Shown: positions 51,428 through 60,685, counted from the first letter of the stretch. The stretch is 64,000 bases of DNA from HGM04593 sp045636125 (GCA_045636125.1 JAZTWX010000025.1:1-64000), one strand, 5' to 3'. Numbers and translations: made by a program. The notes: generated by a model from the letters alone, not told the origin.

Positions 51428-51435
51428 TATCTTCG
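51428..51435 (+). promoter_or_regulatory. -7-like element before porQ
   Basis: TATCTTCG, the same variant as at 18960, lies 17 bp before ATG 51452. It supports the shorter porQ start. Confidence 0.35.
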
Positions 51436-51451
51436 CATTACTTTCATTCAA

Positions 51452-52450
51452 ATGAAAAAGACTACCGAAGTGAGACTGAAAACATTTTTTCAAATATTAC
51501 TCATTGCCCTGCCTTTCACTGCGGCAAAAGGACAGACAGGAGAGATTGCATTCAATTTCCTGCGCCTGCCCCATTCGTCACACGCGGCCGCGCTGGGCGG
51601 GAACAACATTTCTATTATAGAAGACGACATAACCCTTGCTGCGCACAACCCCGCACTCCTTATAAATTCCACCCACAACACATTGAGCTTCGGCTATATG
51701 AGCTATATGAGCGACAGCAAGGTTGCAAGCGCAGCTTACGGGCGCGTGTTCAACGAGAGGGCGGCGGGAGCTATCTTTGCACATTATGTCGACTACGGCG
51801 AATTCGAGGGTTACACCCCCGAAAACATCTACACCGGCACATTCACGGCAAAGGATATGGTATTTTCGGCCACATACAGCCACCTGCTGAGCGAAAAATG
51901 GAGTGGCGGCGTCACCGGCAATTTCATCTACTCGAAATACGAAACAATGAGCTCGGTTGCAATAGGTGTAGACCTGGGACTCAACTATTACGACGAAGAG
52001 AACAACCTTTCGGCATCACTGGTGGCAAAAAACCTCGGCGCGCAGATAACCGCCTTTGAGGAGAAGACCGAAAAGATGCCTTTCGACCTGCAGCTGGGTG
52101 TTACCAAAAAGTTGTCACACGCACCGCTGCGCCTGTCGGTCACAATGGTGAACCTGCACAAATGGAGCAGCAACGACTTCTACAACGCCGACGGCAGCAA
52201 GGACAACACCGGCGAAAAGATTTTCAAGCACTTTATCTTCGGCGCCGATTTTCTCTTCAGCGAGCGTTTTTACGCCGCTGTGGGCTACAACTACCGCACA
52301 TCCAAAGAACTGTCGAGCAACGGCAGCAAATGGGACGGGTTCAGCATAGGAGCCGGCCTTAATATAAAAAAGATTAAACTGAATGCATCGTACAGCAAGC
52401 TGCACGTTTCATCGTCGTCGCTGTTGTTCAATGTATCGTACACACTATAA
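51452..52450 (+). CDS. porQ: Type IX secretion system protein PorQ
   Basis: A 332-residue outer-membrane beta-barrel protein of the PorP/PorQ/FadL-like type. After the signal peptide, FNFLRLPHSSHAAALGGNNISIIEDDITLAAHNPALL is the typical PorQ start, followed by amphipathic strands. PorQ works with PorU, PorV and PorZ in the attachment complex that anchors type IX cargo on the surface. The glycosidase at 40-44 kb carries a matching C-terminal tail. The porQ-cmk order is common in Bacteroidetes. Start 51452 gives a proper signal peptide. Confidence 0.88.
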   Translation: MKKTTEVRLKTFFQILLIALPFTAAKGQTGEIAFNFLRLPHSSHAAALGGNNISIIEDDITLAAHNPALLINSTHNTLSFGYMSYMSDSKVASAAYGRVFNERAAGAIFAHYVDYGEFEGYTPENIYTGTFTAKDMVFSATYSHLLSEKWSGGVTGNFIYSKYETMSSVAIGVDLGLNYYDEENNLSASLVAKNLGAQITAFEEKTEKMPFDLQLGVTKKLSHAPLRLSVTMVNLHKWSSNDFYNADGSKDNTGEKIFKHFIFGADFLFSERFYAAVGYNYRTSKELSSNGSKWDGFSIGAGLNIKKIKLNASYSKLHVSSSSLLFNVSYTL

Positions 52451-52458
52451 GAAGGATT

Positions 52459-53151
52459 ATGAAAAAGATTGTTATTGCAATTGACGGATTTTCATCGTGC
52501 GGAAAGAGCACAATGGCAAAAGCCCTTGCACGCAGCATCGGCTACGTATATTTCGACAGCGGCGCAATGTACCGTGCCGTTGCACTCTACTGCCTGAGAA
52601 ACGGTTTGATAGTTAACGGCGAAATTGATGCCGAAAAGTTGCGCGAGCAGCTTGACAACATAAAAATAACATTCGAAGCCGACCCCGAAACAAAGAATTC
52701 AATAACCCTGCTCAACGGCGAGAACGTGGAGCACGAAATACGTTCGCTCGAGGTATCGCGTATGGTGAGCCCCGTTGCCGCACTCGACTTTGTGCGTGCC
52801 GAAATGGTTGCACAGCAGCGCCAAATGGGCGAGAAGAAGGGAATTGTAATGGATGGCCGCGACATTGGCACCACCGTGTTCCCCAACGCCGAGCTCAAGA
52901 TTTTTGTAACCGCATCGGCCGAGGTGCGCGCACAGCGCCGTTACGACGAGCTTAAAGCCCGCGGCGACAACCCCTGTTTCGAGGAGATACTCGAAAACGT
53001 GCAGCAGCGCGACCACATTGACCAGACACGCGAAGTGAGCCCCTTGAAAAAGGCCGACGACGCTCTACTTCTCGACAACAGCTATATGACACGCGAGGAA
53101 CAGGAAGAATGGTTGAAAGAACAATTCATAGCACGTACACAACAATGCTGA
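52459..53151 (+). CDS. cmk: (d)CMP kinase
   Basis: A 230-residue enzyme phosphorylating CMP and dCMP with ATP. P-loop GFSSCGKSTMAKALAR, FDSGAMYRAVALYCL, MDGRDIGTTVFPNAELKIFVTASAEVRAQRR and the QQRDHIDQTREVSPLKKADDALLLD segment are all present. Length is normal. It is 8 bp after porQ and overlaps ispH by 7 nt. Confidence 0.95.
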   Translation: MKKIVIAIDGFSSCGKSTMAKALARSIGYVYFDSGAMYRAVALYCLRNGLIVNGEIDAEKLREQLDNIKITFEADPETKNSITLLNGENVEHEIRSLEVSRMVSPVAALDFVRAEMVAQQRQMGEKKGIVMDGRDIGTTVFPNAELKIFVTASAEVRAQRRYDELKARGDNPCFEEILENVQQRDHIDQTREVSPLKKADDALLLDNSYMTREEQEEWLKEQFIARTQQC

Positions 53152-54032
53152 AAATTGAGATAGACGAACACTCAGGCTTCTGCTTCGGAGTAACCACTGC
53201 CATACAGAAAGCCGAAGAGGAGCTGCTGAAAGGCGGCACCCTCTACTGCTTGGGCGACATTGTGCACAACGGCATTGAGTGCGAGAGACTCAAGAATCTC
53301 GGGCTCATAACCATCGACCACGCGACATTTGCGCAGCTACACAATGCAAAGGTACTCCTGCGCGCCCACGGCGAGCCGCCCGAAACATACGAAACGGCAC
53401 GCCGCAACAACCTCGAACTTATTGACGCCACCTGCCCCGTTGTGCTCAAGCTGCAACAGCGCATAAAACAGAAATGGCAGGCTACCGAAGGCGAGGAGCG
53501 ACAGATAATAATACACGGGCAGGCGGGACACGCCGAGGTTCTGGGCCTTGTGGGCCAGACACACGGCGAAGCCATTGTGGTGGAGAACCCGTCGCAGATA
53601 GAGAAGGTAGCAACCGACAAGAACACCTATATCTACTCGCAGACCACAAAGTCGCTTGAGGGCTACAAACAGATTGTCGAAGCCATTGAGCAACGCATCG
53701 ACGCCGACAAGAAAAGCGAGTCGTTCGACACCGTCTGCCGCCAGGTGGCCAACCGCATGAGCGGCATCGGAGAATTTGCAAAGAGCCACGAACTTATATT
53801 CTTTGTATGCGGCCGCAAAAGCTCCAACGGAAAAATCCTCTTCAACGAGTGCAAGCGCGTAAACCCCAACTCCCACCAGATTGAGAGTGAGGCCGAAATA
53901 GACCTCTCGCTCACCGATAATGTGGAGAGCATTGGAATATGCGGTGCTACATCAACCCCCAAATGGTTGATGGAGAATTGCAAACAGGAGATACTCAACT
54001 ACAAGAACAACCATAAAAACGACCAAGTATGA
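53145..54032 (+). CDS. ispH: 4-hydroxy-3-methylbut-2-enyl diphosphate reductase
   Basis: A 295-residue Fe-S enzyme, the last step of the MEP isoprenoid pathway, yielding IPP and DMAPP. The three cluster cysteines are in HSGFCFGV, IDATCPVV and DTVCRQVANR; HGEPPETYETA, IIHGQAGHAEVLGLVGQT, SQTTKS and ICGATSTPKWLME are substrate-site segments. The start is ATG 53145, overlapping the cmk stop; the frame back to 53109 is inside cmk. It overlaps pfkA by 4 nt. Confidence 0.94.
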   Translation: MLKIEIDEHSGFCFGVTTAIQKAEEELLKGGTLYCLGDIVHNGIECERLKNLGLITIDHATFAQLHNAKVLLRAHGEPPETYETARRNNLELIDATCPVVLKLQQRIKQKWQATEGEERQIIIHGQAGHAEVLGLVGQTHGEAIVVENPSQIEKVATDKNTYIYSQTTKSLEGYKQIVEAIEQRIDADKKSESFDTVCRQVANRMSGIGEFAKSHELIFFVCGRKSSNGKILFNECKRVNPNSHQIESEAEIDLSLTDNVESIGICGATSTPKWLMENCKQEILNYKNNHKNDQV

Positions 54033-55015
54033 AAAACAAAATCAACTGCGTGGGCATTCTCACATCGGGAGGCGACGCACCCGGCATGAACGCAGGCATA
54101 CGCGCTGTCACACGCGCCGCTTTGTATCACGGCATCAAAGTAAAAGGTATCTACCGCGGTTATAAAGGCCTCATCACCGGCGAGATAAAAGAGTTCAAGA
54201 CCGAGGATGTGAGCAACATCATCCAGCGCGGAGGAACAATACTCAAGACCAGCCGTTGCGACGAATTCAAGACCGAAGAGGGCCGCGCAATAGGTTACAC
54301 CACACTGCAGAAAGAGGGAATCGACGCCCTCGTGGTTATTGGTGGCGACGGCTCCATCACCGGCGCCTACAACCTTGCCCGTGAATATGATATTCCCTGC
54401 ATTGCCCTCCCCGGAACAATCGATAACGACCTTTATGGTACCGACACCACCATCGGCTACGACACCGCCCTGAACACCATTATGGAGTGTGTCGACAAGA
54501 TACGCGACACAGCGTCGTCGCACGAGCGCCTTTTCATTGTAGAGGTTATGGGACGCGACGCAGGCTTCCTCGCCCTCAACGGAACACTTGCCACCGGTGC
54601 CGAGGCTTGCGTATTGCCAGAGATAGACCCCGAATTCGAGCGCATCAACCAATTTATTGCCAACGGATTGCGCCGCACAAAGAGCAGCAGTATTGTGCTT
54701 TTTGCCGAGGGCCGCGAGAAAGACTATAACATTATGGACGTTGCCGAGGGCATGCGCCAGAAGTTCCCCGAACTCGACGTTCGTGTTTCAATCCTCGGTT
54801 ACCTGCAGCGCGGCGGAAGCCCAACTGCCAACGACCGCATCCTGGCCAGCCGTTTGGGCGTTGCTGCAATAGATGCCCTGCTCGAGGGACAGCGCAACGT
54901 AATGATTGGCTTGCGCAACAACGAAATTGTGTACATTCCCTTTACAAAGGCCATTAAAGACGATAAGCCCATCGACCGCGAGACTGTGCGTGCACAGGAG
55001 ATTCTTGCATCGTAA
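54029..55015 (+). CDS. pfkA: ATP-dependent 6-phosphofructokinase
   Basis: A 328-residue enzyme phosphorylating fructose 6-phosphate. LTSGGDAPGMNAGIRAVTRAA and IGGDGSITGA, where the Gly of GGDGS marks ATP use, and PGTIDNDLYGTDTTIGYDTALNT with the catalytic Asp are typical of ATP-PFK. Together with the PPi enzyme at 14.5 kb the organism can run this step in both modes. ATGA overlap with ispH implies translational coupling. Confidence 0.95.
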   Translation: MKNKINCVGILTSGGDAPGMNAGIRAVTRAALYHGIKVKGIYRGYKGLITGEIKEFKTEDVSNIIQRGGTILKTSRCDEFKTEEGRAIGYTTLQKEGIDALVVIGGDGSITGAYNLAREYDIPCIALPGTIDNDLYGTDTTIGYDTALNTIMECVDKIRDTASSHERLFIVEVMGRDAGFLALNGTLATGAEACVLPEIDPEFERINQFIANGLRRTKSSSIVLFAEGREKDYNIMDVAEGMRQKFPELDVRVSILGYLQRGGSPTANDRILASRLGVAAIDALLEGQRNVMIGLRNNEIVYIPFTKAIKDDKPIDRETVRAQEILAS

Positions 55016-55030
55016 ACAAAAGAACAGCCA

Positions 55031-55071
55031 ACCACAAAAAAAGCGCCTCAACAGAGGTGCTTTTTTGTGGT
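55031..55071. terminator. Bidirectional terminator
   Basis: Inverted repeat ACCACAAAAAAAGCGCCTC / GAGGTGCTTTTTTGTGGT with one wobble pair, between convergent pfkA and the folate ligase gene. Confidence 0.88.
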
Positions 55072-55074
55072 TTA

Positions 55075-55605
55075 TTAACGGTTTATTATTTCATCAATTT
55101 TTACATCGTGACCATCAACCGGCAACTCCTCGAGTAACTGCTGGCTGTAACAGACACCCAACGTGCGCGCCCTGAACCCGGGCAACGACATATATTTGTC
55201 GTAATACCCTTTGCCGCGCCCCAAGCGGGCACCGCCGGCGGTAAAAGCCACCCCAGGCACCACCATCACATCAATTGATGAGGGGTCGACAGCTTCACCT
55301 TCGAGCGGTTCCTGTATTCCGTAAGAACCCGTACCCATTGATGCGGGCGAGTATGGATAGAAACGCATTACATCGCCCTCCACGCGGGGCAACACAACCG
55401 AGCGCTCACCCGCAATAACAGGGATTATCTCACCTACCTGCGGTTCATCGGGCAGGGGCGAAAAGAGCGCGACCACACCTGCCGACCTCACAGCCGGGTG
55501 CACCACAAGCGCAAGCGCAAGCATTGTCGATTTCTGCGCCTTCTCCTCGGCCGACAGGGCTTTCACGCGCTCACGCACGGCGCGTCGTGTCTCTTTCTTA
55601 TCCAT
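55075..55605 (-). CDS. 5-formyltetrahydrofolate cyclo-ligase
   Basis: A 176-residue enzyme making 5,10-methenyltetrahydrofolate from 5-formyl-THF and ATP. ETRRAVRERVKALSAEEKAQKS at the N-terminus and RLGRGKGYYDKYM near residue 125 are signatures. The start at 55605 (MDKKETRR) is preferred to 55659, which would add residues inside meaB. It overlaps the meaB 3' end by 8 bp. Confidence 0.93.
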   Translation of the reverse strand: MDKKETRRAVRERVKALSAEEKAQKSTMLALALVVHPAVRSAGVVALFSPLPDEPQVGEIIPVIAGERSVVLPRVEGDVMRFYPYSPASMGTGSYGIQEPLEGEAVDPSSIDVMVVPGVAFTAGGARLGRGKGYYDKYMSLPGFRARTLGVCYSQQLLEELPVDGHDVKIDEIINR

Positions 55606-56710
55606 TGTTTTCCCTTTCTGTTTTATCGTAAAAGCCCAGCAAGCCCGCCGCGGCGGCAAAAGATGTCACGCGCCCGGCAAGAAGCTCCTTTTCGTAGTGT
55701 GCAAGCAACTCTTCCATTCCTTTTGCGTGATAGAAACGGTTGTGCAACTGCTCGTTCACAGTTTCGTACATCCAATATTTTGCCTGGCTGTGGCGGCGTT
55801 CATCGAAACTGCCGTTTGCCTTGACCTTGCCTATATAGTCGTAGATATTATCCCATATCTCCTTTATTCCAAGGTCGTAAAAACCCGAATATGTGAGTAC
55901 TTGCGGCCTTATACCGCTCTGTGGCAAGGGGAAAAGCTGCAACGCGTTGCGATAGTGAGTGGCAGCACGCTGCGCCTCCTCAATATTGGCCCCGTCGGCC
56001 TTGTTTATTACAATTCCGTCGGCCATCTCCATTATTCCGCGCTTGATGCCTTGCAGTTCGTCGCCCGCACCCGCAATTTGGATGAGCAGGAAAAAGTCGA
56101 CCATCGAATAGACCGCAGTTTCACTCTGCCCCACTCCCACCGTTTCAACAAGAATCTTGTCGTAACCGGCAGCCTCGCACAATATAATGGTTTCGCGTGT
56201 CTTGCGTGCCACTCCACCCAACGAACCGGCCGATGCACTCGGGCGTATAAAGGCGTCGGGGTGGGCCGAAAGGCGCTCCATACGGGTTTTATCGCCCAAA
56301 ATACTGCCCTTGCTGCGTTCACTGCTCGGGTCCACCGCAAGCACGGCAACCTTGCCGCCGCGTTCATTCAAGAGATGCATGCCAAAAGCATCTATCGAGG
56401 TACTTTTTCCCGCACCGGGAACACCCGTGATACCCACACGCAGCGACTTACCCGAATGGGGCAACAGATGCTCAATCACCTGCTGCGCCGTCGCCTGATG
56501 CTCGGGCAAAAGACTCTCCACAAGAGTAACGGCACGGCTCAACACTGTTATGTCGCCGCGCAAGATACCTTGCACATAATCGTCGACCGACAAAGAGGAG
56601 GGGCGCTTCACGCGCCTGCCCGCAAGATAAGGATTGACCGATCCCGGGTGCTCAACACCGTCGTTCACCTTCAATCCCTTGTAGGCACTGTCATTTTCGG
56701 GGTGTATCAT
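55598..56710 (-). CDS. meaB: Methylmalonyl-CoA mutase-associated GTPase MeaB
   Basis: A 370-residue G3E-type GTPase that loads and protects the B12-dependent methylmalonyl-CoA mutase. P-loop GITGVPGAGKSTSIDAFG, VLAVDPSSERSKGSILGDKTRM, ETVGVGQSETAV, AGAGDELQGIKRGIMEMAD and INKADGAN (NKAD base motif) are all present. The mutase genes are not in this window. It precedes the folate ligase, overlapping by 8 bp. Confidence 0.94.
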   Translation of the reverse strand: MIHPENDSAYKGLKVNDGVEHPGSVNPYLAGRRVKRPSSLSVDDYVQGILRGDITVLSRAVTLVESLLPEHQATAQQVIEHLLPHSGKSLRVGITGVPGAGKSTSIDAFGMHLLNERGGKVAVLAVDPSSERSKGSILGDKTRMERLSAHPDAFIRPSASAGSLGGVARKTRETIILCEAAGYDKILVETVGVGQSETAVYSMVDFFLLIQIAGAGDELQGIKRGIMEMADGIVINKADGANIEEAQRAATHYRNALQLFPLPQSGIRPQVLTYSGFYDLGIKEIWDNIYDYIGKVKANGSFDERRHSQAKYWMYETVNEQLHNRFYHAKGMEELLAHYEKELLAGRVTSFAAAAGLLGFYDKTERENNG

Positions 56711-57031
56711 TTTATTTTGCCATTTGCGCCACTAATTTACAAATAACATTCAGCAATTGAGGCTTTTTTCACAAATTTAATACCCGTGGAAAGAAAAAAG
56801 CAGGCATTCGCCCCCTTGACAGCACCTGCCAAACAGCTGCATCTGCCACAAAATATGACACAATGGCAGACAAAATGACACGCCACCTCACACAAAAATG
56901 CCATAAAAGCAGTTTGGCACGTGAGAAATCGGCGAAAAAACATTTTGGCACACACTTTGCACTATAACCAATGAGCGCGAACAAAAGCGCAGAAAAACAA
57001 GTTGAATAATAAATAAAAAAAGAATAAAATT
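56711..57031 (+). promoter_or_regulatory. dnaK upstream region with TGNCA half-sites
   Basis: TGCCA/TGGCA/TGACAC half-sites at 56827, 56844, 56856, 56864, 56876, 56899 and 56915. The TGACAC pair is exactly 20 bp apart, and TGCCA (56899)/TGGCA (56915) form a dyad. They lie about 25-135 bp upstream of the -24 element, where enhancer-binding proteins normally bind. No CIRCE (GAGTG-type) element is visible. Confidence 0.45.
56945..56961 (+). promoter_or_regulatory. Sigma-54 (-24/-12) promoter of dnaK
   Basis: TTGGCACACACTTTGCA matches YTGGCACGrNNNTTGCW: GG at 56947-56948 and GC at 56959-56960 are exactly 12 bp apart. Transcription would begin near 56972, giving a dnaK leader of about 60 nt. It differs from the sigma-ABfr-type boxes used elsewhere in the window. 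Confidence 0.7.
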
Positions 57032-58939
57032 ATGGGAAAGATTATTGGAATCGACTTAGGAACAACAAACTCTTGTGTTTCTGTATTTGAGGGCAACGAG
57101 CCCGTGGTTATCACAAACAGCGAGGGCAAACGCACTACCCCCTCAATTGTAGCATTCGTAGACGGTGGCGAGCGCAAAGTGGGCGACCCCGCAAAGCGTC
57201 AGGCTATCACAAACCCCCAGCGCACCATTTTCTCAATCAAACGTTTTATGGGTGAGAACTGGCAGCAGGTGAGCAAAGAGATTTCACGCGTACCTTATAA
57301 AGTAATTGAGGAGAACAATATGCCCCGCGTAGACATCGACGGTCGCTTGTACACTCCCCAGGAGATTTCTGCAATGATTCTTCAGAAGATGAAAAAGACT
57401 GCCGAGGACTACTTGGGACAAGAGGTTACCGAGGCTGTCATCACAGTACCCGCATATTTCTCCGACTCACAGCGTCAGGCTACAAAAGAGGCCGGCCAGA
57501 TTGCAGGTCTCGAGGTTAAGCGTATCGTTAACGAGCCCACAGCGGCAGCTCTTGCCTACGGTGTAGACAAAGCCAACAAAGATATGAAGATTGCAGTGTT
57601 CGACCTTGGTGGTGGTACATTCGATATCTCAATCCTTGAGTTCGGCGGCGGCGTGTTCGAGGTTCTTTCTACCAACGGTGACACTCACCTCGGTGGTGAC
57701 GACTTCGACCAGGTTATCATCGACTGGCTCGCAGGCGAGTTCATGCAGGAGGAAGGCACCGACCTCAAGAAAGACCCCATGGCATTGCAGCGTTTGAAAG
57801 AGGCTGCCGAGAAAGCAAAAATCGAGCTCTCTTCGACAACTTCTACCGAGATTAACCTCCCCTACATCACAGCAACAGCTACAGGTCCCAAGCACCTTGT
57901 AAAAACACTTACAAGAGCTAAATTCGAGTCTTTGGCCCACAACCTCATTCAGGCTTGTCTCGAGCCCTGCAAACGCGCAATGAACGACGCAGGCCTCAGC
58001 AACGCCGACATCGACGAGGTTATCCTCGTAGGTGGTTCTACACGTATCCCCGCCGTTCAGAAGATTGTAGAGGACTTCTTCGGCAAGACCCCTTCAAAGG
58101 GTGTTAACCCCGACGAGGTTGTAGCTGTGGGTGCAGCCATCCAGGGTGCTATCCTCAACAAAGAGGGCGGTGTAGGCGACATCGTATTGCTCGACGTTAC
58201 TCCCCTTTCAATGGGTATCGAGACTCTCGGTGGCGTAATGACAAAGCTCATCGATGCAAACACAACAATCCCCTGCAAGAAGAGCGAGACATTCTCAACC
58301 GCAGCCGACAACCAGACAGAGGTAACCATCCACGTATTGCAGGGTGAACGTCCTATGGCCAACCAGAACAAGTCTATCGGCCAGTTCAACCTCACAGGCA
58401 TTGCTCCCGCACGCCGCGGAGTGCCCCAGATTGAGGTAACATTCGATATCGACGCAAACGGTATCCTCAAAGTATCGGCAAAAGACAAGGCTACAGGCAA
58501 GGAGCAGGCTATCCGCATCGAGGCTTCATCGGGCTTGAGCAAGGAGGAGATTGAGCGCATGAAACAAGAGGCCGAGGCTAATGCCGATGCCGACAAGAAA
58601 GAGCGCGAGAAGATTGACAAACTCAACCAGGCCGACTCTATGGTATTCCAGACCAAGAACCAGCTGAGCGAGCTTGGCGACAAGATTCCCGCCGACAAGA
58701 AAGCTCCCATTGAGGCTGCTGTTCAGAAGCTCGAAGAAGCTCACAAGGCACAGGACCTTGCAGCTATCGACGCAGCAACAGCCGAGCTCAACAACGCTTG
58801 GCAGGCAGCAAGCGCCGAGATGTACGCACAGAGCGGTGCTCAAGGTGCACAGGGTGCGCAGGGCGGCCAGCAACAGCAGAGCTCTTCTAACAACACCGGC
58901 GACGATGTTCAGGATGCAGAGTTCGAGGAGGTAAAATAA
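57032..58939 (+). CDS. dnaK: Molecular chaperone DnaK (Hsp70)
   Basis: A 635-residue chaperone. The ATPase domain (1-375) starts IGIDLGTTNSCVSVFEG and has FDLGGGTFDISIL and VGGSTRIPAVQ; the substrate-binding domain follows with DVTPLSMGIETLGG, and the helical lid ends in a Gly/Ala/Gln-rich stretch and the acidic tail DAEFEEVK. It refolds proteins with DnaJ and GrpE, which are not encoded here. It is a single-gene unit. Regulation appears to involve sigma-54. Confidence 0.98.
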   Translation: MGKIIGIDLGTTNSCVSVFEGNEPVVITNSEGKRTTPSIVAFVDGGERKVGDPAKRQAITNPQRTIFSIKRFMGENWQQVSKEISRVPYKVIEENNMPRVDIDGRLYTPQEISAMILQKMKKTAEDYLGQEVTEAVITVPAYFSDSQRQATKEAGQIAGLEVKRIVNEPTAAALAYGVDKANKDMKIAVFDLGGGTFDISILEFGGGVFEVLSTNGDTHLGGDDFDQVIIDWLAGEFMQEEGTDLKKDPMALQRLKEAAEKAKIELSSTTSTEINLPYITATATGPKHLVKTLTRAKFESLAHNLIQACLEPCKRAMNDAGLSNADIDEVILVGGSTRIPAVQKIVEDFFGKTPSKGVNPDEVVAVGAAIQGAILNKEGGVGDIVLLDVTPLSMGIETLGGVMTKLIDANTTIPCKKSETFSTAADNQTEVTIHVLQGERPMANQNKSIGQFNLTGIAPARRGVPQIEVTFDIDANGILKVSAKDKATGKEQAIRIEASSGLSKEEIERMKQEAEANADADKKEREKIDKLNQADSMVFQTKNQLSELGDKIPADKKAPIEAAVQKLEEAHKAQDLAAIDAATAELNNAWQAASAEMYAQSGAQGAQGAQGGQQQQSSSNNTGDDVQDAEFEEVK

Positions 58940-58959
58940 GAACTCCACTCTAATAATAG

Positions 58960-59020
58960 AAATAGGATGACTCAAAAGGTCATCCTATTTTGTTGGGAGC
59001 GATTAGTCGCTCCTTTTTTT
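58960..59020 (+). terminator. Tandem terminators after dnaK
   Basis: AAATAGGATGAC / GTCATCCTATTT (58960-58990), then GGAGCGA-TTAG-TCGCTCC followed by T7 (58996-59020). The second is a canonical intrinsic terminator. Confidence 0.88.
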
Positions 59021-59144
59021 GCATTATAACAACACACAGCATTAGTAAAATGCACACAACGATCGAGCTGCCAGGCACTAAAAAGCCACAAAACAAGGAA
59101 AGCATTATCCCTGTTTTATGCGAAACGGCGAAAAGCCAATATAA

Positions 59145-60659
59145 TTATTTCTTTGCAAACCGCTGCTTAACGGCAGCAAGGAAGGAGCTTTTCTTGTTCA
59201 ACACCCTGAACGAATAGAAAGACGACACGGCAAAAAGCAACGCTCCCAAAAGATATTTGAGCCACAAATTGCCCTGCAGGCACAAGAAGAGCACAACAGC
59301 CAACAACGCGCCTTGAATGAAGATAACGCGCAACGTGTGGGGGAAAAAGCGGAAGCTGTAACGCCACGAATAGAAAACTGCAATAATTATCACCTCCAGG
59401 AGAGCGGTGGCCGAGAGGGCAATTCCCGTGCCGGTGATTCCGCCAAAATAGTAGCCGGCGGCAATAAATGCAAAAGAATAGAGGTCGTAGGCAACCTCCA
59501 TAAGGAGGAACACAAGGCTGTCGCCTTTGGCCAGAGAGGTGTAGGCTATGGGCAGCATTACAGCGCGGAAGAACATATAGAACGCCGCACAAACAGCCAT
59601 ATTCACAACCATTATGAACTCTCCCGAATAGAGCAGCTTCACCATAAAAGGCATTGCTATCATCATTGCCATGAGCAACGGAGCCATAAGAAGCACGCAG
59701 ACATCTATCTGCTGGTTAATTGCATTGTTCATTCTCCCCACGTTGTTGCACAACGACGAGAGACGGGGGAAATAGTCGGCCTCCATTGCCACAAACACCA
59801 TTCCCGCATACACCGCCATAAGACCATAGCCCACCTTGTAGAGGCCCACATCGTCCATATTTCCTATGGAGAGCAAGAACGCCGGTATTGCAAGCGCTGT
59901 GAGGGAGTTTATTACCGATGCAAGCACGTATGGAACGCCTATTTTCAACATTCCAAGACCACTGCGCAACACCTCGCGCGAAAAGAGAGCAACGCGCCAC
60001 GGGAACACCTGTAACGAGAAATAGAGGTGTACAACCATAATTACAATGGCGTTCACCACAAGAGCGGGGATAACGCCTCGCACGTGCCACAAATAGAAGA
60101 AAGGCAACACGCTCACAAGGGTGAACAGAGCGCTCACAGCCGTTATAACAGCCACACGCTTGAGTTTGCGGGTACCTTTGAGAATAGATATTTCGCCATT
60201 CGTTACAGCCGTGGCAAAAACCATGGGAGCAAGCAGTGCAACGTGCATAGCATACTCCAGGCTACCATCGAAAGCAAAAAAACTTATGGCCGGCGCCAAA
60301 AGCACGCACACAAGCGCGCCCAGAAACGCCGTCCATAAGCTCCAAGTGCGAATTGTCACAACATACGACTCCACCTCGCGGTTGTCGCCAGTTCCTAACA
60401 ATTCCGAAATATTACGGACAGCACTCAACGGAATACCTGCATTTGTTGCGCTCGACACGAAGGCCGATATATTGGAGAACATCATAAAGAACCCCATACC
60501 GGCTCTTGCGAGCCACATTGCGGCAAGTTTGTTGCGTATTGCAGCTATGAGCATCGACAACACCTGCACACCCCCGAACACACCTGTATATTTCAGCACG
60601 TGGTCGTATGATGTATCTTCGGTATCGTTGTTTATATGCTCAGTAGCCTTGCTGCCCAT
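59145..60659 (-). CDS. Polysaccharide flippase (Wzx/MATE-like, MOP superfamily)
   Basis: A 504-residue inner-membrane protein with about 12-14 helices and no signal peptide. HVLKYTGVFGGVQVLSMLIAAIRNKLAAMWLARAGMGFF and ATNAGIPLSAVRNISE at the N-terminus are typical of O-antigen-type flippases, which move undecaprenyl-linked glycans to the periplasm. No glycosyltransferase genes adjoin, so the substrate is unknown. It is convergent with dnaK. Confidence 0.85.
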   Translation of the reverse strand: MGSKATEHINNDTEDTSYDHVLKYTGVFGGVQVLSMLIAAIRNKLAAMWLARAGMGFFMMFSNISAFVSSATNAGIPLSAVRNISELLGTGDNREVESYVVTIRTWSLWTAFLGALVCVLLAPAISFFAFDGSLEYAMHVALLAPMVFATAVTNGEISILKGTRKLKRVAVITAVSALFTLVSVLPFFYLWHVRGVIPALVVNAIVIMVVHLYFSLQVFPWRVALFSREVLRSGLGMLKIGVPYVLASVINSLTALAIPAFLLSIGNMDDVGLYKVGYGLMAVYAGMVFVAMEADYFPRLSSLCNNVGRMNNAINQQIDVCVLLMAPLLMAMMIAMPFMVKLLYSGEFIMVVNMAVCAAFYMFFRAVMLPIAYTSLAKGDSLVFLLMEVAYDLYSFAFIAAGYYFGGITGTGIALSATALLEVIIIAVFYSWRYSFRFFPHTLRVIFIQGALLAVVLFLCLQGNLWLKYLLGALLFAVSSFYSFRVLNKKSSFLAAVKQRFAKK

Positions 60660-60685
60660 TAAATATTTTACATTATTTCAATGCG

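Noticed and set aside
56914..56930. Second TTGGCAC as a further sigma-54 promoter
   Set aside because: No TTGC at -12 spacing; more likely an activator half-site.
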